DNA of 28,749 nt from JAEXNA01 sp050486105 (GCA_050486105.1 JBJHCR010000045.1:1-28749), one strand, 5' to 3'. Numbered from the stretch's first letter, positions 15,777-25,399 are shown. Notes: generated from the sequence alone by a model not told the origin. A program made the numbers and translations.

Positions 15777-16478
15777 CTACCAAGTGAATTCGACGCTCTT
15801 TCTTGGCAAGCCACCTTGTTTGCGTTTCGGTCTGGTGTTGCGGTATTGAGCGCCGGAGTGACCCCGATACTGAGAACCCGAGCTGCCTCGATATTGAGAG
15901 TCTGAATTGTTCTGATAGTAGGGTTCACCGTAGTAGGGTTCGTCGAAATACGGCTCGTCACCGTGGTATGCTTCATCCTGGTAGTACTGTTCGTCATCGT
16001 AGTAGAAGTCGTCGTAGTACCCGCGCCCCCAAGGCTGGTCGTCCTGGTACTCCCAATCCTCGTCATAGGCATAGTCATCGTCATAATAATGATCATCGTA
16101 GCCCCAGTCACCAGAATGATTCTGATGTCGAAACTCATCCTTAGGCGCCGCCTGCAAGGCTCGGCTCCGACCTGAAACACTCTCCTCCCGTGGAGTGGCC
16201 TTGGGATAGCTGGAAGGCGCGACCGGGGGGCGGCTGCGACTTGGAAAGCGCTGCACGCTGAGTCGACTTTGCATAGGGTGAGTTTCTTGGTGCTGGATTC
16301 GGTTTGCCGGTTGTATGCCTAGAGCCGGTGCCTTATTGGGAGCGCTGTGGCGAGCGGGACGCACTGTGGCCTGGGGGTACGGGGACTGAGCCAGTGACAC
16401 CCCGCTCAGGGCCGCCAAAACGAACAGGAGCAACACGAGTTTTTGTAGGTACGATGTTTTCACTTTAGACTTGTTCAT
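15777..16478 (-). CDS. exported Tyr/Asp-rich low-complexity protein
   Basis: This encodes 233 residues from ATG 16478, which gives a good signal peptide (KLVLLLFVLAALSGVSLAQ); the frame is open further upstream but that part overlaps the divergent gene. After a basic, Pro/Ser/Gln-rich region comes a block of ~66 residues (about 124-189) with about 18 Tyr and about 24 Asp/Glu, for example YDDHYYDDDYAYDEDWEYQ. Three SQYRG-type repeats (194-213) and a basic tail (RPKRKQGG) follow. Such composition fits a secreted or cell-surface protein that could bind metal ions or be cross-linked through tyrosines, but no family is recognised. The coding DNA has a striking GTAGTA/GTCGTC bias on the plus strand. 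Confidence 0.65.
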   Translation of the reverse strand: MNKSKVKTSYLQKLVLLLFVLAALSGVSLAQSPYPQATVRPARHSAPNKAPALGIQPANRIQHQETHPMQSRLSVQRFPSRSRPPVAPSSYPKATPREESVSGRSRALQAAPKDEFRHQNHSGDWGYDDHYYDDDYAYDEDWEYQDDQPWGRGYYDDFYYDDEQYYQDEAYHGDEPYFDEPYYGEPYYQNNSDSQYRGSSGSQYRGHSGAQYRNTRPKRKQGGLPRKSVEFTW

Positions 16479-16517
16479 CTTACTAGGATTATGAACTATA
16501 GACAAGTCCTCCAGGTT

Positions 16518-16544
16518 CCCTTTGTCTTGGGCAAGGTCAAAAGG
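16518..16544. repeat. imperfect inverted repeat, REP-like
   Basis: The sequence reads CCCTTTGTCTTG then GGC then AAGGTCAAAAGG, an imperfect palindrome with CCTTT/AAAGG outer arms. It resembles short REP-type palindromes scattered in bacterial genomes that translate as FDLAQDK-like peptides. A second small inverted repeat (CGATT/AATCG, 16549-16562) follows. Both lie in the 88-bp gap between two divergent genes, so they may instead be operators. Only one copy is seen in this window. Confidence 0.3.
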
Positions 16545-16566
16545 TTTCGATTCCGAAATCGGATCG

Positions 16567-17310
16567 ATGCAGTGCCTAGAGTCCAAACTCGCTCTCTTCC
16601 TTTCAGCGCTCATGATTGCTGGATGCCTATCAAGTTCGGAAGGCAACTCTCCCACGGAATCCGAGAAGCGAATGCTCCAATGCAAGGACAATCTTCGAGA
16701 GATCTCATTGAGCATAGAGCAACATCTCGGAGGCTCGCAACTATCAAACGAGAATCTCATAGCCGCCTGGCCAGAATCTCTCCCTAAGTGTCCGGAGACC
16801 AAGGCGGATACCTACACTGAGGGCTTCGACCCGGAACAGGGGGTCATCCGCTGCTCAGGATTTCATCACGCTGCCGCAGGACTAGAAGCTGGCTTTCCTG
16901 TGGTGGTGTTGGAAGCTCCTCCTGAAGATCTGGCTGCGCGCTCTCAACTCGACTACGAACTAGGAAGTATGAACTTTGCTCCGAGAGTGCTCGAGAATGC
17001 AGAAGGTGTGACTCCGTTGCCCAAGGGGTTCCCCCTCCCTTTAGAGGGCGGAGCCGTCGAGGTTCTTTCTACTAACGTAGGGGCAAGGAGCGGGAGATTT
17101 CATGTTGTGTTGAGATTCCAGGGTGATAAGGAGGCGCTGGAAGACAGATGGAGAGAAGTTCTCAATTACCATGCGAGAAGCCCCCATCAGGGTAGATTCC
17201 TTAATCTCGGTGGCCAAACTGCCCTCGCCAATGAGATCAGAGCAGACATCGGTCAGGATAATGACTATCTCTTGGTTAGTTACGAGCCCGCTTTCTTGAT
17301 CGATAGGTAG
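16567..17310 (+). CDS. lipoprotein with a pseudopilin-like region
   Basis: This encodes 247 residues from ATG 16567, giving a lipoprotein signal (LALFLSALMIAGC, Cys20 as the lipidated residue). Residues 39-110 have the pattern Cys-x-x-Asn-Leu-x-x-Ile ... Leu-Pro-x-Cys-Pro ... Tyr ... Ile-x-Cys-x-Gly-x-His-His (Cys39, Cys75, Cys96). This resembles the periplasmic part of type II secretion/type IV pseudopilins of the DUF1559 or general-secretion type, but without the prepilin helix. The C-terminal half (from ~130) is not recognised. It is divergent from the Tyr/Asp-rich protein gene; a shared regulatory region is likely. The pilin similarity is pattern recognition and needs a structural check. 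Confidence 0.65.
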   Translation: MQCLESKLALFLSALMIAGCLSSSEGNSPTESEKRMLQCKDNLREISLSIEQHLGGSQLSNENLIAAWPESLPKCPETKADTYTEGFDPEQGVIRCSGFHHAAAGLEAGFPVVVLEAPPEDLAARSQLDYELGSMNFAPRVLENAEGVTPLPKGFPLPLEGGAVEVLSTNVGARSGRFHVVLRFQGDKEALEDRWREVLNYHARSPHQGRFLNLGGQTALANEIRADIGQDNDYLLVSYEPAFLIDR

Positions 17311-17380
17311 AAGCTTCCGGCACAGGGCTCGTCGAGCGGCAGATTCAAGGGAGACCATCTAGGCTATCGAAGGGTTCTTT

Positions 17381-18049
17381 ATGCGCCAACTTTTCCAAAG
17401 ATTGTTTCGGGATTACCTTCAGGGGGGCAGTCTCTTTGAGCGCATCGGGAAAGACCTCGGATGGTCAGAGGCCAATCCTTCGGACTTGCTGCATTTGCGT
17501 CAACGGGTTCTGACCCTTGATCCAGAGAATGAACTCTTGGAAAGGGAGAATCGAACATCAAGTTTCGCCCAAAAGTACCCGCTCCTAAAGAAGCTGTTTC
17601 CCCCGAACCAGGTGTACCAGCACCAGAGTCGGCATTGTCAAATGTATCTGCAAGCTCTCCACTATGGGCAGGATCTCGAGAGCCGGGATATCATCGAACT
17701 GCTGGTTGGTTTACCTCAACCCTTCGATCGAGATTTTGAGTTTGCTTGGCTTGGGCTGGATCCTGAGACTCGGGCATCCTCGCAAAGTGCAGCCTCTCGA
17801 CCAACCACAAATCATCGCGGGGCTTATGCCCAGCAAGCGGAACAGCTGATTCGGCGGTCCGAGGCCTTGCAAGACGCCCTCAGAAAATTGTATCTGTCTC
17901 CTTTTGTGTCGCTCTTGGTGAACGACCGGGGCCTTCGACTTCATTTTGACGATCGCCTGAACCTCGGCCAAGGCCGGCGTCTCCTCGAAGCAGCCATCGA
18001 AATTTCCGACCTGGTGGCAGAGGCAAGACTCGGCTCCAATAAGGCCTGA
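17381..18049 (+). CDS. unknown protein upstream of the kinase-GGDEF gene
   Basis: The 222-residue protein starts at ATG 17381 behind a weak GAAGGG. It has no signal peptide or membrane segment and looks mostly helical; the N-terminal part has a hydrophilic helical pattern (MRQLFQRLFRDYL, LLHLRQRVLTLDPENELLER), and the C-terminal part includes QQAEQLIRRSEALQDALRKL and LLVNDRGLRLHFDDRLNLG. No family is recognised. It lies 217 bp upstream of the large signalling gene in the same orientation, with a GC-rich hairpin between them, so cotranscription is uncertain. Confidence 0.55.
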   Translation: MRQLFQRLFRDYLQGGSLFERIGKDLGWSEANPSDLLHLRQRVLTLDPENELLERENRTSSFAQKYPLLKKLFPPNQVYQHQSRHCQMYLQALHYGQDLESRDIIELLVGLPQPFDRDFEFAWLGLDPETRASSQSAASRPTTNHRGAYAQQAEQLIRRSEALQDALRKLYLSPFVSLLVNDRGLRLHFDDRLNLGQGRRLLEAAIEISDLVAEARLGSNKA

Positions 18050-18070
18050 GCGGTAGAAGCTTGGCGGCAC

Positions 18071-18091
18071 CGGAACCCCCCCCGGGGTCCG
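18071..18091 (+). terminator. GC-rich hairpin after the 17381 gene
   Basis: CGGAACCCC and GGGGTCCG pair over 8 bp with one bulged A and a C-rich loop, 22 nt after the TGA of the preceding gene. There is no T-run after it, so it would be a weak or non-canonical terminator, or simply a structured spacer. Confidence 0.3.
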
Positions 18092-18249
18092 ACGGACTGC
18101 TGGGGTAGGACCGGCCTTATCGGGGGTCGGAAGAATCGCAACGGCAGCCTTGACTGGTGGAGAACTCTTGACTTGCACCAGCCTGGCTTAAGTTCTCCAA
18201 ACCGATCTGTCAAACAGGGACGGGGAAAGAGAAGGCCGCCGCCTTCGGA

Positions 18250-18263
18250 GGGAGAACACTCCC
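18250..18263 (+). promoter_or_regulatory. hairpin overlapping the Shine-Dalgarno of the kinase-GGDEF gene
   Basis: GGGAG (18250-18254) can pair with CTCCC (18259-18263) across an AACA loop. The 5' arm overlaps the only good Shine-Dalgarno sequence (GGAGGGAG) and the 3' arm ends three bases before the ATG at 18267. Folding would hide the ribosome-binding site, which may keep expression of this large signalling protein low or conditional. Confidence 0.35.
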
Positions 18264-18266
18264 CCG

Positions 18267-21200
18267 ATGAGCACTACAGCTCCGAAGCTCCCAGGTCTGG
18301 AGTTACTCGATGAACTAGGGCGGGGAGCCCGCAACGCCGTCTTTCGTGGTCGACTCGACGGCCGAATGGTAGCCGTGAAACTGCCCCGCGCCGAAAGTGA
18401 AAGTCAGGAGTTCGACTTTCGACGTGAAGCGGGTTTGCAGGCCCAAGTCAACTGTCGCCATTTGCCCGAAATCTTCGAAGTGGGCGAGCTTGACGGAGCC
18501 CCCTTCTTAATCATGGAATTGATAGAAGGGGAAACTCTGGAAAAGCATCTGCGCAAGGGCCCACTGCAGCCTCAAAGCGTTCTGAAGCTGGCCGAGGACA
18601 TCACCAGCACACTAGCCGCCATCCACGCCACTGGGCTCGTTCATAGAGACCTCAAACCGTCCAATATCCTCATCACTCCTGAAGGCAAAGCGCGTTTGAT
18701 CGACCTTGGTTTGGCCACTCGAACTCACCTACCCCAAGAAGATAGTCCGATCGGAACTTTCCGCTACAGCGCGCCTGAGCAAACCGGAATACTGGATCGC
18801 CCCCTTGACGGCCGGGCCGACCTCTATGCCTTGGGAGTGATCTTGTACGAATGCCTAGCCGGGCGTCTCCCTTTCGATGCCGAGGATCCCGCAGAGCTCA
18901 TCCGCCAACACGGCGTGGCCCAGCCTCCCCCGCTCGACACGGATACGCCGGAACATCTGGTTCAAGTGATCCGCCGACTACTCCATAAAGATCCCGACGA
19001 TCGCTTCCATAGTGCCGAAGACCTCCTCAGTTGTCTCAGCGGAGAACCCCACCGTGAAGCAACTCCTAAAGGACGCCCAAGGTCGCAAGTTGCCGGCAGA
19101 CTCAGCGAATTGGTCGCGCTCAAAGAGCTTTGGGAGGAGGCCAGGCAAACTCAAGGCAGGCTCTGTTTGATCTCCGGGGAGCCGGGCTCGGGAAAAAGCT
19201 TTCTAGCCACTGAGTTTGCCGACTCCACCGGTGCCCTCATCTTGCGAGGGCATTCGGAACCCTCGCGCCCGCCATACGGTCTGCTCCATAGTCTCTTCAG
19301 GCGAACTCAAACCCGAGCCTTCCTGGAACAGGCCGCTAGCTCCCTGGGGTCTAGAATCGACGACTTTCTTCCGGCCTTAGGAGAAAGGACAAGTTTCCCT
19401 GACAGGGATCATCATGATTGTCTTCAGGGCATGACCGACTTTCTGGTCAAGCTTGGTCAACGGTATCCGGCGATTATCATCCTCGAGGATCTCCATTGGA
19501 TCGACCCCTCGAGTCATCAGGTCCTGAAACGATTTGCCGATAGGATAAAGGAGACCCATTGCTTGCTTGTGGCCACCTCGCGCAGCGAGCACCTCGAAGA
19601 AATCTCTCTCTCTCCGGCTCGCATCCTTCGCCTTCAACCTCTTTCCGGGGGTGAAACCGAGAAGCTGCTGGAATACACCCTGGGCGGGCCGGTGGAAGCT
19701 CGCATAGTGGAACAGGTGCTCATGGCCGGTGACGGCAGCCCGCTGGCCTGTTTGGAGATCACGAACGCCGCTTTGGATAACGGTTTGTTCCTCCCTCACT
19801 GGGGCCGTTGGCGAATGGAGGGCGAGGGCCTTTCTACACTCGACCTCCCCAGTAAGGTCTTAACGACGGTCTTGGATCGCCTTGAACACCTGAGCCCCGG
19901 GCAAAGAAAAGTGGTCGAGACCGCGGCCGTGATCGGCTCCCGATTCCCAAGCGGTCTCTTGACCAAGGTGTCCCAAGGTGTCAACATCTATCCCATCTTG
20001 GCNNNNNNNNNNGGGTCAGGCTCAAACTCTTGGAAGCGATCAAGTCAGGAGAAGCTTATCGCTTCGTCCACGAAGCGGTCCGAGAAGCGCTCTTAAGGGG
20101 TCTGCCAGATTCCCTGCGCAGACAGATCCATGGCCAGATCGCCTCGGCGCTCGAGGCCGACGAAGTCTTCGCTCGGGCAGAACATCTCTGGTTGGCGTGC
20201 GAGGGCTCGCCCTGCACCGACACCAGTGACGCCAGCCTTGCGGCAGGCTTGCTAGCTATGGGCCAACACGCCTACCCTGAAAGCTACGAGTTCTTCCACA
20301 GGGTTCAACAGTGTCGATCGGAGTTTGTCGCCACCAGCCCCGAATTTGAGGAGAGCTTCGGGGAGGCCGCCTACCGCACGGCTCGATTTGAAGAAGCCTT
20401 GAGCCGACTTCAAACCGCCCTATCTCTCTACCAAGACCGGGTTCGTCGGGCCGCTGTCTATCACAAGTTGGTCATGGTCCACATGGTTGAAGTGGATACC
20501 GAAAAAGCTTGGCCCATGGTGCTGGCTGGCCTACGGGAACTTCAATGCGAGCTTTGCTCCGGCAAGGCTTCCCGCATGGCTTATCTGCTACTCAATGCCG
20601 GCAGATTGGTGGGCCTGTTCCAACCATCGCCGGGTGGTGACCGGTCAAGGGAGAAACAGGAGGAAGCGTCCACAGTGGCCCTGCGGCTCTATCTGATGGC
20701 CGCCCAAATTTGCATTCTCGACGCTCGAATCCCAGAGTTTTTGGAAGTCTTGATTAGAGGACTCAAAGCGGCTTCGCGACTCGGTCCAACACCTACCCTG
20801 GCCAATTTCTTCGGTCTTCAGTCGATTTTACTATCCATTGTGGGACAGAACAAGGCTGCAGACCGACTTAACGCGCTATGCCAAGACATGGCTCGCGAGC
20901 TCCAGGACCCGGCGGTCTCTGTCCAAGCCGAACAGTTCAAGGCCCTCTCCTTTCGAATGCGAGGCGAGGACGCGGAAGCGGCCTTGCTTCACCAGGATTG
21001 CCTGAAGAATCGAGGAGTCTGGCTCTCGACCTTCGACTATCTGTTGGGCTACCTCGACCTGACTCACAATCTGCATTTTCGAGGCTATTTGAGACAGGCA
21101 GGTCAATGGGCGGAAGTGGGTGCTCAAAGGATACAAAAAGAACACTTCCCAATGCTGATCACATGCACCTTGAGCGCAGTCTTTGCCGGGGTGGGCCGAC

Positions 21201-23212
21201 ACAGCGAGGCCAAGAGCCAGGCTCAGGTAAGCCGCAAAATGTTTGAGAGTAGCCGCTCCCCCATTCGTCGCTCCGCTTACCTTGTCTCAAGCCTCCATGC
21301 CGCTTTGGAATCGGACGAGATGGGTCGTGAGGCAGAACGCTTGCTGCAAGAATTTGAAGAGCTAGGCTTCGGACCGCGCCTCGCTCCCTTTCATTCGCGG
21401 ACCTTTTACATTCTGCAAGCTCATCTTCGCTACCGTCAGTGCTTGACGGGAGAGCGACGACTCAAGGAGTTCTCCTATAGCCTAAAGCAGCTTCGCAAAT
21501 GCCCTCGTCACCCGCTCTTCAGGTCGCATCTCAAGGTCCTAGAAGCAGGCTACTTCCACTTGATGAAAGGCTACAAAAAAGCGGAGACGGCTTTGAGAGA
21601 AGCAGAACTGCTAGCTCATCAACACGACAACCCTTGGGAGCGACTCGAAGTGCTAAGGCTGCGCGCTTTCCGTCTTCGAGAGCAGGGTCTGAAGTCGGCC
21701 TCTCGCAGGGAAGCCTCTTTGGCCCTTTCCTTAGCCCAAGATTTGGCCTGGGTCAATCAGGTCTTTCGCTTAGAGCGGGAATTTCAGGTCGACCACCACA
21801 GCACGACTGACAGCCGAGGCCGCGCCTCTCAAAGCGCCCTTGTGGTCCGTCTGCAGCGCAACCTGGAGGCTCTGATGCAGGTCTCTCTCGATTCAGTGAG
21901 AGTCTTGGATGGCACGCAACTCTGTCGTCAAGCCTTAGCGGAGTTAGTTAAGATTCTGGGAGCCGAGCGGGCCTTCTTCTTTCTTCGTGAAGATGAGATT
22001 TTGCGCTTCGAGGTGGGTCTCGATCACCAAGGTGGGAGCTTAATGCCGCCTCGCGACTACGCCAGCACAGTGGTCGATCAAGTGGCCAATTCCCGCCAAC
22101 CCGTCTTGCTCAGCGGCACCGAAGAGGGACGCTTGATGGGCTCCGAAAGCGTGGTGACTCACGACCTCCGGAGCATCATGGCGGCCCCGCTCTCCATTCG
22201 GGATCGGCTGCTGGGTGTGATTTATCTGGACAGTCGGCTAGCTCGTGGAGTGTTCAGCCAAGACGACTTGCAACTCCTGAGAGCCTTGGCCAATCAAATT
22301 GCCGTGACACTGGAAACGGCCCGGGCCGCCCGTTTGGAAATCGAGGTGAGATCCGAACGTGAGGGCAGGCACTTAGCCGAGGTTTTAGGAAAAATGGCCG
22401 GCTCCATGTTGACCCAGCTGAATCCTCAAGCGGTTCTGGAGAAGTTCTTGGAAGGCTTAGGCTCGGTTATGGACTACCAGACCGCCACCGTTGAAGTTTT
22501 CCAGGAGGGAGGGTTGAGTCCCGCCGTCACCGTGGGAGAACCTCGAGAGCCGAATCGGATGATAATCTCGACTCCTCTTCGCACTTTTCAAGGTGAGTAT
22601 GGAGTTGTTACCTTGGAGAGAGACTCAAGCTTCGACTCTCTAGAGCAAGAGCTTCTCCACACCTTCGCCGGTTATGCCGGCCTGGGCCTCGAGAACGCTC
22701 GGCTCTTCGCTGATGTCGAACGTCTGGCCACCACCGACGAGTTGACAGGCCTGAGCAATCGCCGCCACTTCTTCGCGAGCGCCGAACGAGAATTCAAAAG
22801 GGCCGATCGCCTGGGGCACGAGCTTTCGGTCATGATGTTCGACATCGACTTCTTCAAGAAATTCAATGACAATTACGGACACGCCACCGGTGACTTAGTT
22901 TTGAGTACAGCCGCTCAACGCTGCAAATCTTGCTTTCGGGACATCGATATTTTAGGGCGCTATGGGGGTGAGGAGTTCGCCGTGGTTCTGGTGGGAACCG
23001 GCCTCGAATCCGGTCTGTTCACCGCCGAACGTCTCCGCCTGACCCTAGCCGACCATCCGATGGATACAGCCCATGGGCCCTTGGTGGTGACGATCAGCAT
23101 CGGAGTAGCGGCTCGACTACCCCAGGAGAGTCTTTTCGAGGTCTTGGAACGGGCCGATCAAGCACTGTATCGAGCCAAGGAGGCGGGGCGCAACCGCGTG
23201 GAGTCAGGGTGA
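18267..23212 (+). CDS. Ser/Thr kinase-AAA ATPase-TPR-GAF-GAF-GGDEF signalling protein, interrupted by an assembly gap
   Basis: The frame runs 578 residues from ATG 18267 to the gap, then continues in another frame for ~1065 residues to TGA 23212. The Ns are of arbitrary number, so one protein of at least ~1640 residues is the simplest reading. Domain order: kinase (Gly loop LGRGARNAVFRG, VAVK Lys38, VHRDLKPSN 125-133, DLG in place of DFG at 146-148, APE 169-171); AAA/ORC-like ATPase (Walker A SGEPGSGKS 303-311, Walker B IIILEDLHWID); a long TPR-like helical region; two GAF domains; and a C-terminal GGDEF diguanylate cyclase with GGEEF (22964-22978) and an intact RxxD inhibitory site (RDID, 22937-22948) five residues before it. 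It resembles the trifunctional kinase/ATPase/histidine-kinase proteins, with the output replaced by c-di-GMP synthesis. Cytoplasmic. Likely links a phosphorylation or ligand signal to c-di-GMP. Confidence 0.85.
20003..20012. other. assembly gap (10 Ns)
   Basis: Ten Ns interrupt the kinase-GGDEF gene between the ATPase part and the helical repeat part. Frames on the two sides differ (left frame as at 18267, right frame as at 20030), so the true gap length is not 10 unless a frameshift is present. Coding is clear on both sides. Confidence 0.98.
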
Positions 23213-23599
23213 AACAAGTCCAGTTCGTTGAATTTGAAGACCAAGCTTGATGTCCCACACTCTGGCGCGACTACCTCAACGATTGTTTGGCCATGGCCAA
23301 CCAAGTCCCGGGGCTCGTCTTCTGGCTCGGAGCAGGGTACCCATTTGTAGGTGACGGTTCTAGAGTTCAAGCCGGCAGATTTCACCGACCGGCAAACAAC
23401 TTGTGAAACACCGTTTCTGGGAGACTTGGGCTCGTTGTTCTGGAGTTGCCTGATGAGGAGAGAGGTCGGGAAGGAAGCGCCGGGGCCTCCAAGGTGAGTT
23501 CGTGAGTTTAGACTTGCGCCAAGGTCTTGGCGACGGGTGTAGGGGTGGCCATCGCCACGGTTATCGCCGAGCTTGTCTTGGCCTCCCCTGAGAGAATCT
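23213..23599. other. 387-bp stretch without a supported gene
   Basis: Nothing on the plus strand resembles a known protein. A minus-strand frame (23158-23685) reads a short plausible beta-rich stretch (TVTYKWVPCSEPEDEPRD, GQTIVEVVAPECG) near its 3' end, but it runs into the GGDEF gene and its upper part is low quality; it may be a decayed fragment. The right end may contain the eroded 5' part of the pseudogene that follows. Confidence 0.4.
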
Positions 23600-24216
23600 G
23601 GGAGTTTGGCGCTGGAGCACAGGAGAGTTGCTGGCTGCGAATCTTTTCGCATTGCGAGTGCGGACAACGGCTCACGAGCCACCATCGAAGGCAGACCTCG
23701 AAGAGCTTGGTGAGAGATGGTTCACGTTCTCAAGGGGCTTGAGGGCTATTTCTCTGAGGGACCCGAGGTTTTTTTCAAGTCCCCTTAACGAGCTTTTCGT
23801 CATCAGCCATAATATCGTTCACGGCGGACTAAGGACTTTGGCTCTTTGATTTTCGCGGTGCAGGCCGTGGCTCGCACCCCTCTTTTCGAACCCTTTAGTT
23901 TCTGAGACTTATGCGAGTGGTCTATGCAGAGCGAATTCCCAAATCTCATCTGCAGGCACATCTTGATCGGATGCAGAGCCTAAAGGATGGCTTCGAGGAA
24001 GCTCTTTTTTGCCAGGATGATGTGGATGAGGACCTCGCCGATGATTTTGGCTTGATTGAATGTGGGATGCTCGAGGTCCAAGCCTATTTGGATTCCAGTT
24101 GCCACGACCGCCTCCGCTCGGCCTATGAGCAGAATCTGGCTGGGACTTCGGGCTTCTTGGAGCGGCGGTCTCCTGACTCAGAGATGAGCCGGAGTCGAGA
24201 TGGCCTCTTGGTGTAA
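23600..24216 (+). pseudogene. decayed copy of the zinc-ribbon helical protein at 25400-26941
   Basis: Two blocks match the intact gene downstream. Block 1 (about 23685-23900) reads ADLEELGERWFTFSRGLRAI, then SSPLNELFVISHNIVHGG, and after a -1 frameshift near 23832 continues FAVQAVARTPLFEPF; this equals residues ~75-140 of the intact protein. Block 2 (23902-24175) reads LRLMRVVYAE, MQSLKDGFEEAL, DFGLIECGMLEVQAYL and LRSAYEQNLAG, equal to residues ~261-351. The ~120 residues in between, the first ~55 residues, and the whole zinc-ribbon and C-terminal part are missing. Weaker similarity extends block 1 leftward to about 23610. It is therefore a degenerate paralogue with a frameshift and a large internal deletion, probably from an old tandem duplication. 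Confidence 0.8.
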
Positions 24217-24220
24217 TCCT

Positions 24221-25186
24221 TCAGCGACGTCGTTGCTGTCTTGCTTGGTGTTGAATTGCTCTACGGCGTTCCCATTCTTCAAAGCCCAGGGTGACTTTTC
24301 TAATGCGCACTTGCTCCACAGTGGCCACGCTTTCTCCGTTCCTTCTCGCGGGCTCCCATTCCCAATCGCGAAGGGTGTCAATGATCATCGCATCATAGTC
24401 GGCCCTGGCCATTCCTTGAAGCAGTCCCACATAGAACGAACCATCGGGAAATATTTCGAACTCGGCAACGGCATAAGGGATTGTGGAGCTGCCTCGAATG
24501 AAGACCTCAGGATAATAGATGAGCCGAGCCGGCTCGTCCGGCTCAGGAGGTCTCGTCTCCTCAGTAGACCAGCCGCCTCCGTCGGCTCGGGAGAGTCCAG
24601 CTCCTGAGCCTTGATATGGCTGCTCGCCCCTAGGGATGCGTTCAACTTGATAAACCGGATAATCGGGCTCAGGAATCCTAAGGGGTGCGGCGGTCTTTCT
24701 TGGCTTGGGTTTGGGCTGAGGCTGGACTTTGGGTGAAGTTGGAGCAGAGCCCACTTCTGCTGCCGGAAGAGGCGGGACCGGTGCCGGAGGCTGGGGCCGA
24801 GTCGCGGTTTTCGGACTGTCTGGAGCAGTTGGAGGATTTTGGACTTTTGGGGCGTTTTGGGGCACTAACGGCTGGGATGCCGGAGTTTGCGCCGGATTCT
24901 TTTGGGGCGTGGCGGGTTCAGGAGGAGGGGGTATCGGGGCCCTCAAGGTCAGTTCCTGAATTTCAGGGGTGAAGGTCGCTTCCACTGTGGGAGTTGGTGT
25001 TGGCGATACCGCGGCAACCACGGGACTGTTCTTGGGCTGCTCCTGGCGGCTCTCCAGAGTCTGACTCGGAACGCAAGAGCGACTGAACCAACCAAGTCCT
25101 AGTCCCAAGAGAAGAAGTAAGAAGCTTGAGGTCAGCCTGGAACGCTCTGTCGCAGGATCTCTATTGTCTTCCCGGGACTGGTCCAT
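24221..25186 (-). CDS. TonB-like energy transducer family protein
   Basis: The 321-residue protein has a short cytoplasmic N-terminus, one membrane segment (about 20-36, LTSSFLLLLLGLGLGWF), a long Pro/Thr/Ala/Gln-rich periplasmic spacer (~60-180), and a C-terminal domain (~235-310) resembling TonB_C: IPYAVAEFEIFPDGSFYVGL, then YDAMIIDTLRDWEWEPARRN, and VRIRKVTLGF. This is the TonB layout, in which the anchor couples to ExbB/ExbD and the C-domain contacts outer-membrane receptors. No exbB, exbD or receptor gene is nearby, and the C-domain could instead serve another envelope role. It is divergent from the zinc-ribbon gene; start ATG 25186. The spacer repeats PKP/PQP motifs. It lies between a pseudogene and its intact paralogue, its stop almost abutting the pseudogene end (4 bp apart). 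Confidence 0.75.
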   Translation of the reverse strand: MDQSREDNRDPATERSRLTSSFLLLLLGLGLGWFSRSCVPSQTLESRQEQPKNSPVVAAVSPTPTPTVEATFTPEIQELTLRAPIPPPPEPATPQKNPAQTPASQPLVPQNAPKVQNPPTAPDSPKTATRPQPPAPVPPLPAAEVGSAPTSPKVQPQPKPKPRKTAAPLRIPEPDYPVYQVERIPRGEQPYQGSGAGLSRADGGGWSTEETRPPEPDEPARLIYYPEVFIRGSSTIPYAVAEFEIFPDGSFYVGLLQGMARADYDAMIIDTLRDWEWEPARRNGESVATVEQVRIRKVTLGFEEWERRRAIQHQARQQRRR

Positions 25187-25399
25187 CTTTTGATATTGGA
25201 CATGCCAACGGGGAGATCATCCTCTCTTCGAGGGACACTTTGCCAGAGGGACTTTAGATCTAAGGATCGAGAAGAAGTTTGATTCTTCCGGGGAGTGTTC
25301 GGTCTGAGAGTGGTCCACTTGGTCTCGAAAGGTCGGTGTCGAACTTTCGATGTATAGAATGAGGGAAGGTTCACCGTTGCCGGGCAAAAACTTAAAACC

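Noticed and set aside
15900..16100. Repetitive GTAGTA/GTCGTC sequence considered as a CRISPR or satellite array
   Set aside because: No regular repeat-spacer structure; fully explained by the Tyr/Asp codons of the secreted protein.
15963..16175. Very hydrophobic plus-strand frame of Val/Ile residues that could look like membrane helices
   Set aside because: It is the antisense of the Tyr/Asp-rich repeat; GTA/GTC triplets simply translate as Val on that strand.
23158..23685. Minus-strand frame of 175 codons after the GGDEF gene
   Set aside because: Runs into the 3' end of the GGDEF gene and crosses the pseudogene; only ~50 residues look protein-like. Possibly a fragment, not a supported gene.
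24685..24972. Plus-strand frames with Gly/Trp/Phe-rich translation opposite the TonB-like spacer
   Set aside because: These are the antisense of the Pro-rich spacer codons and are an expected artefact.
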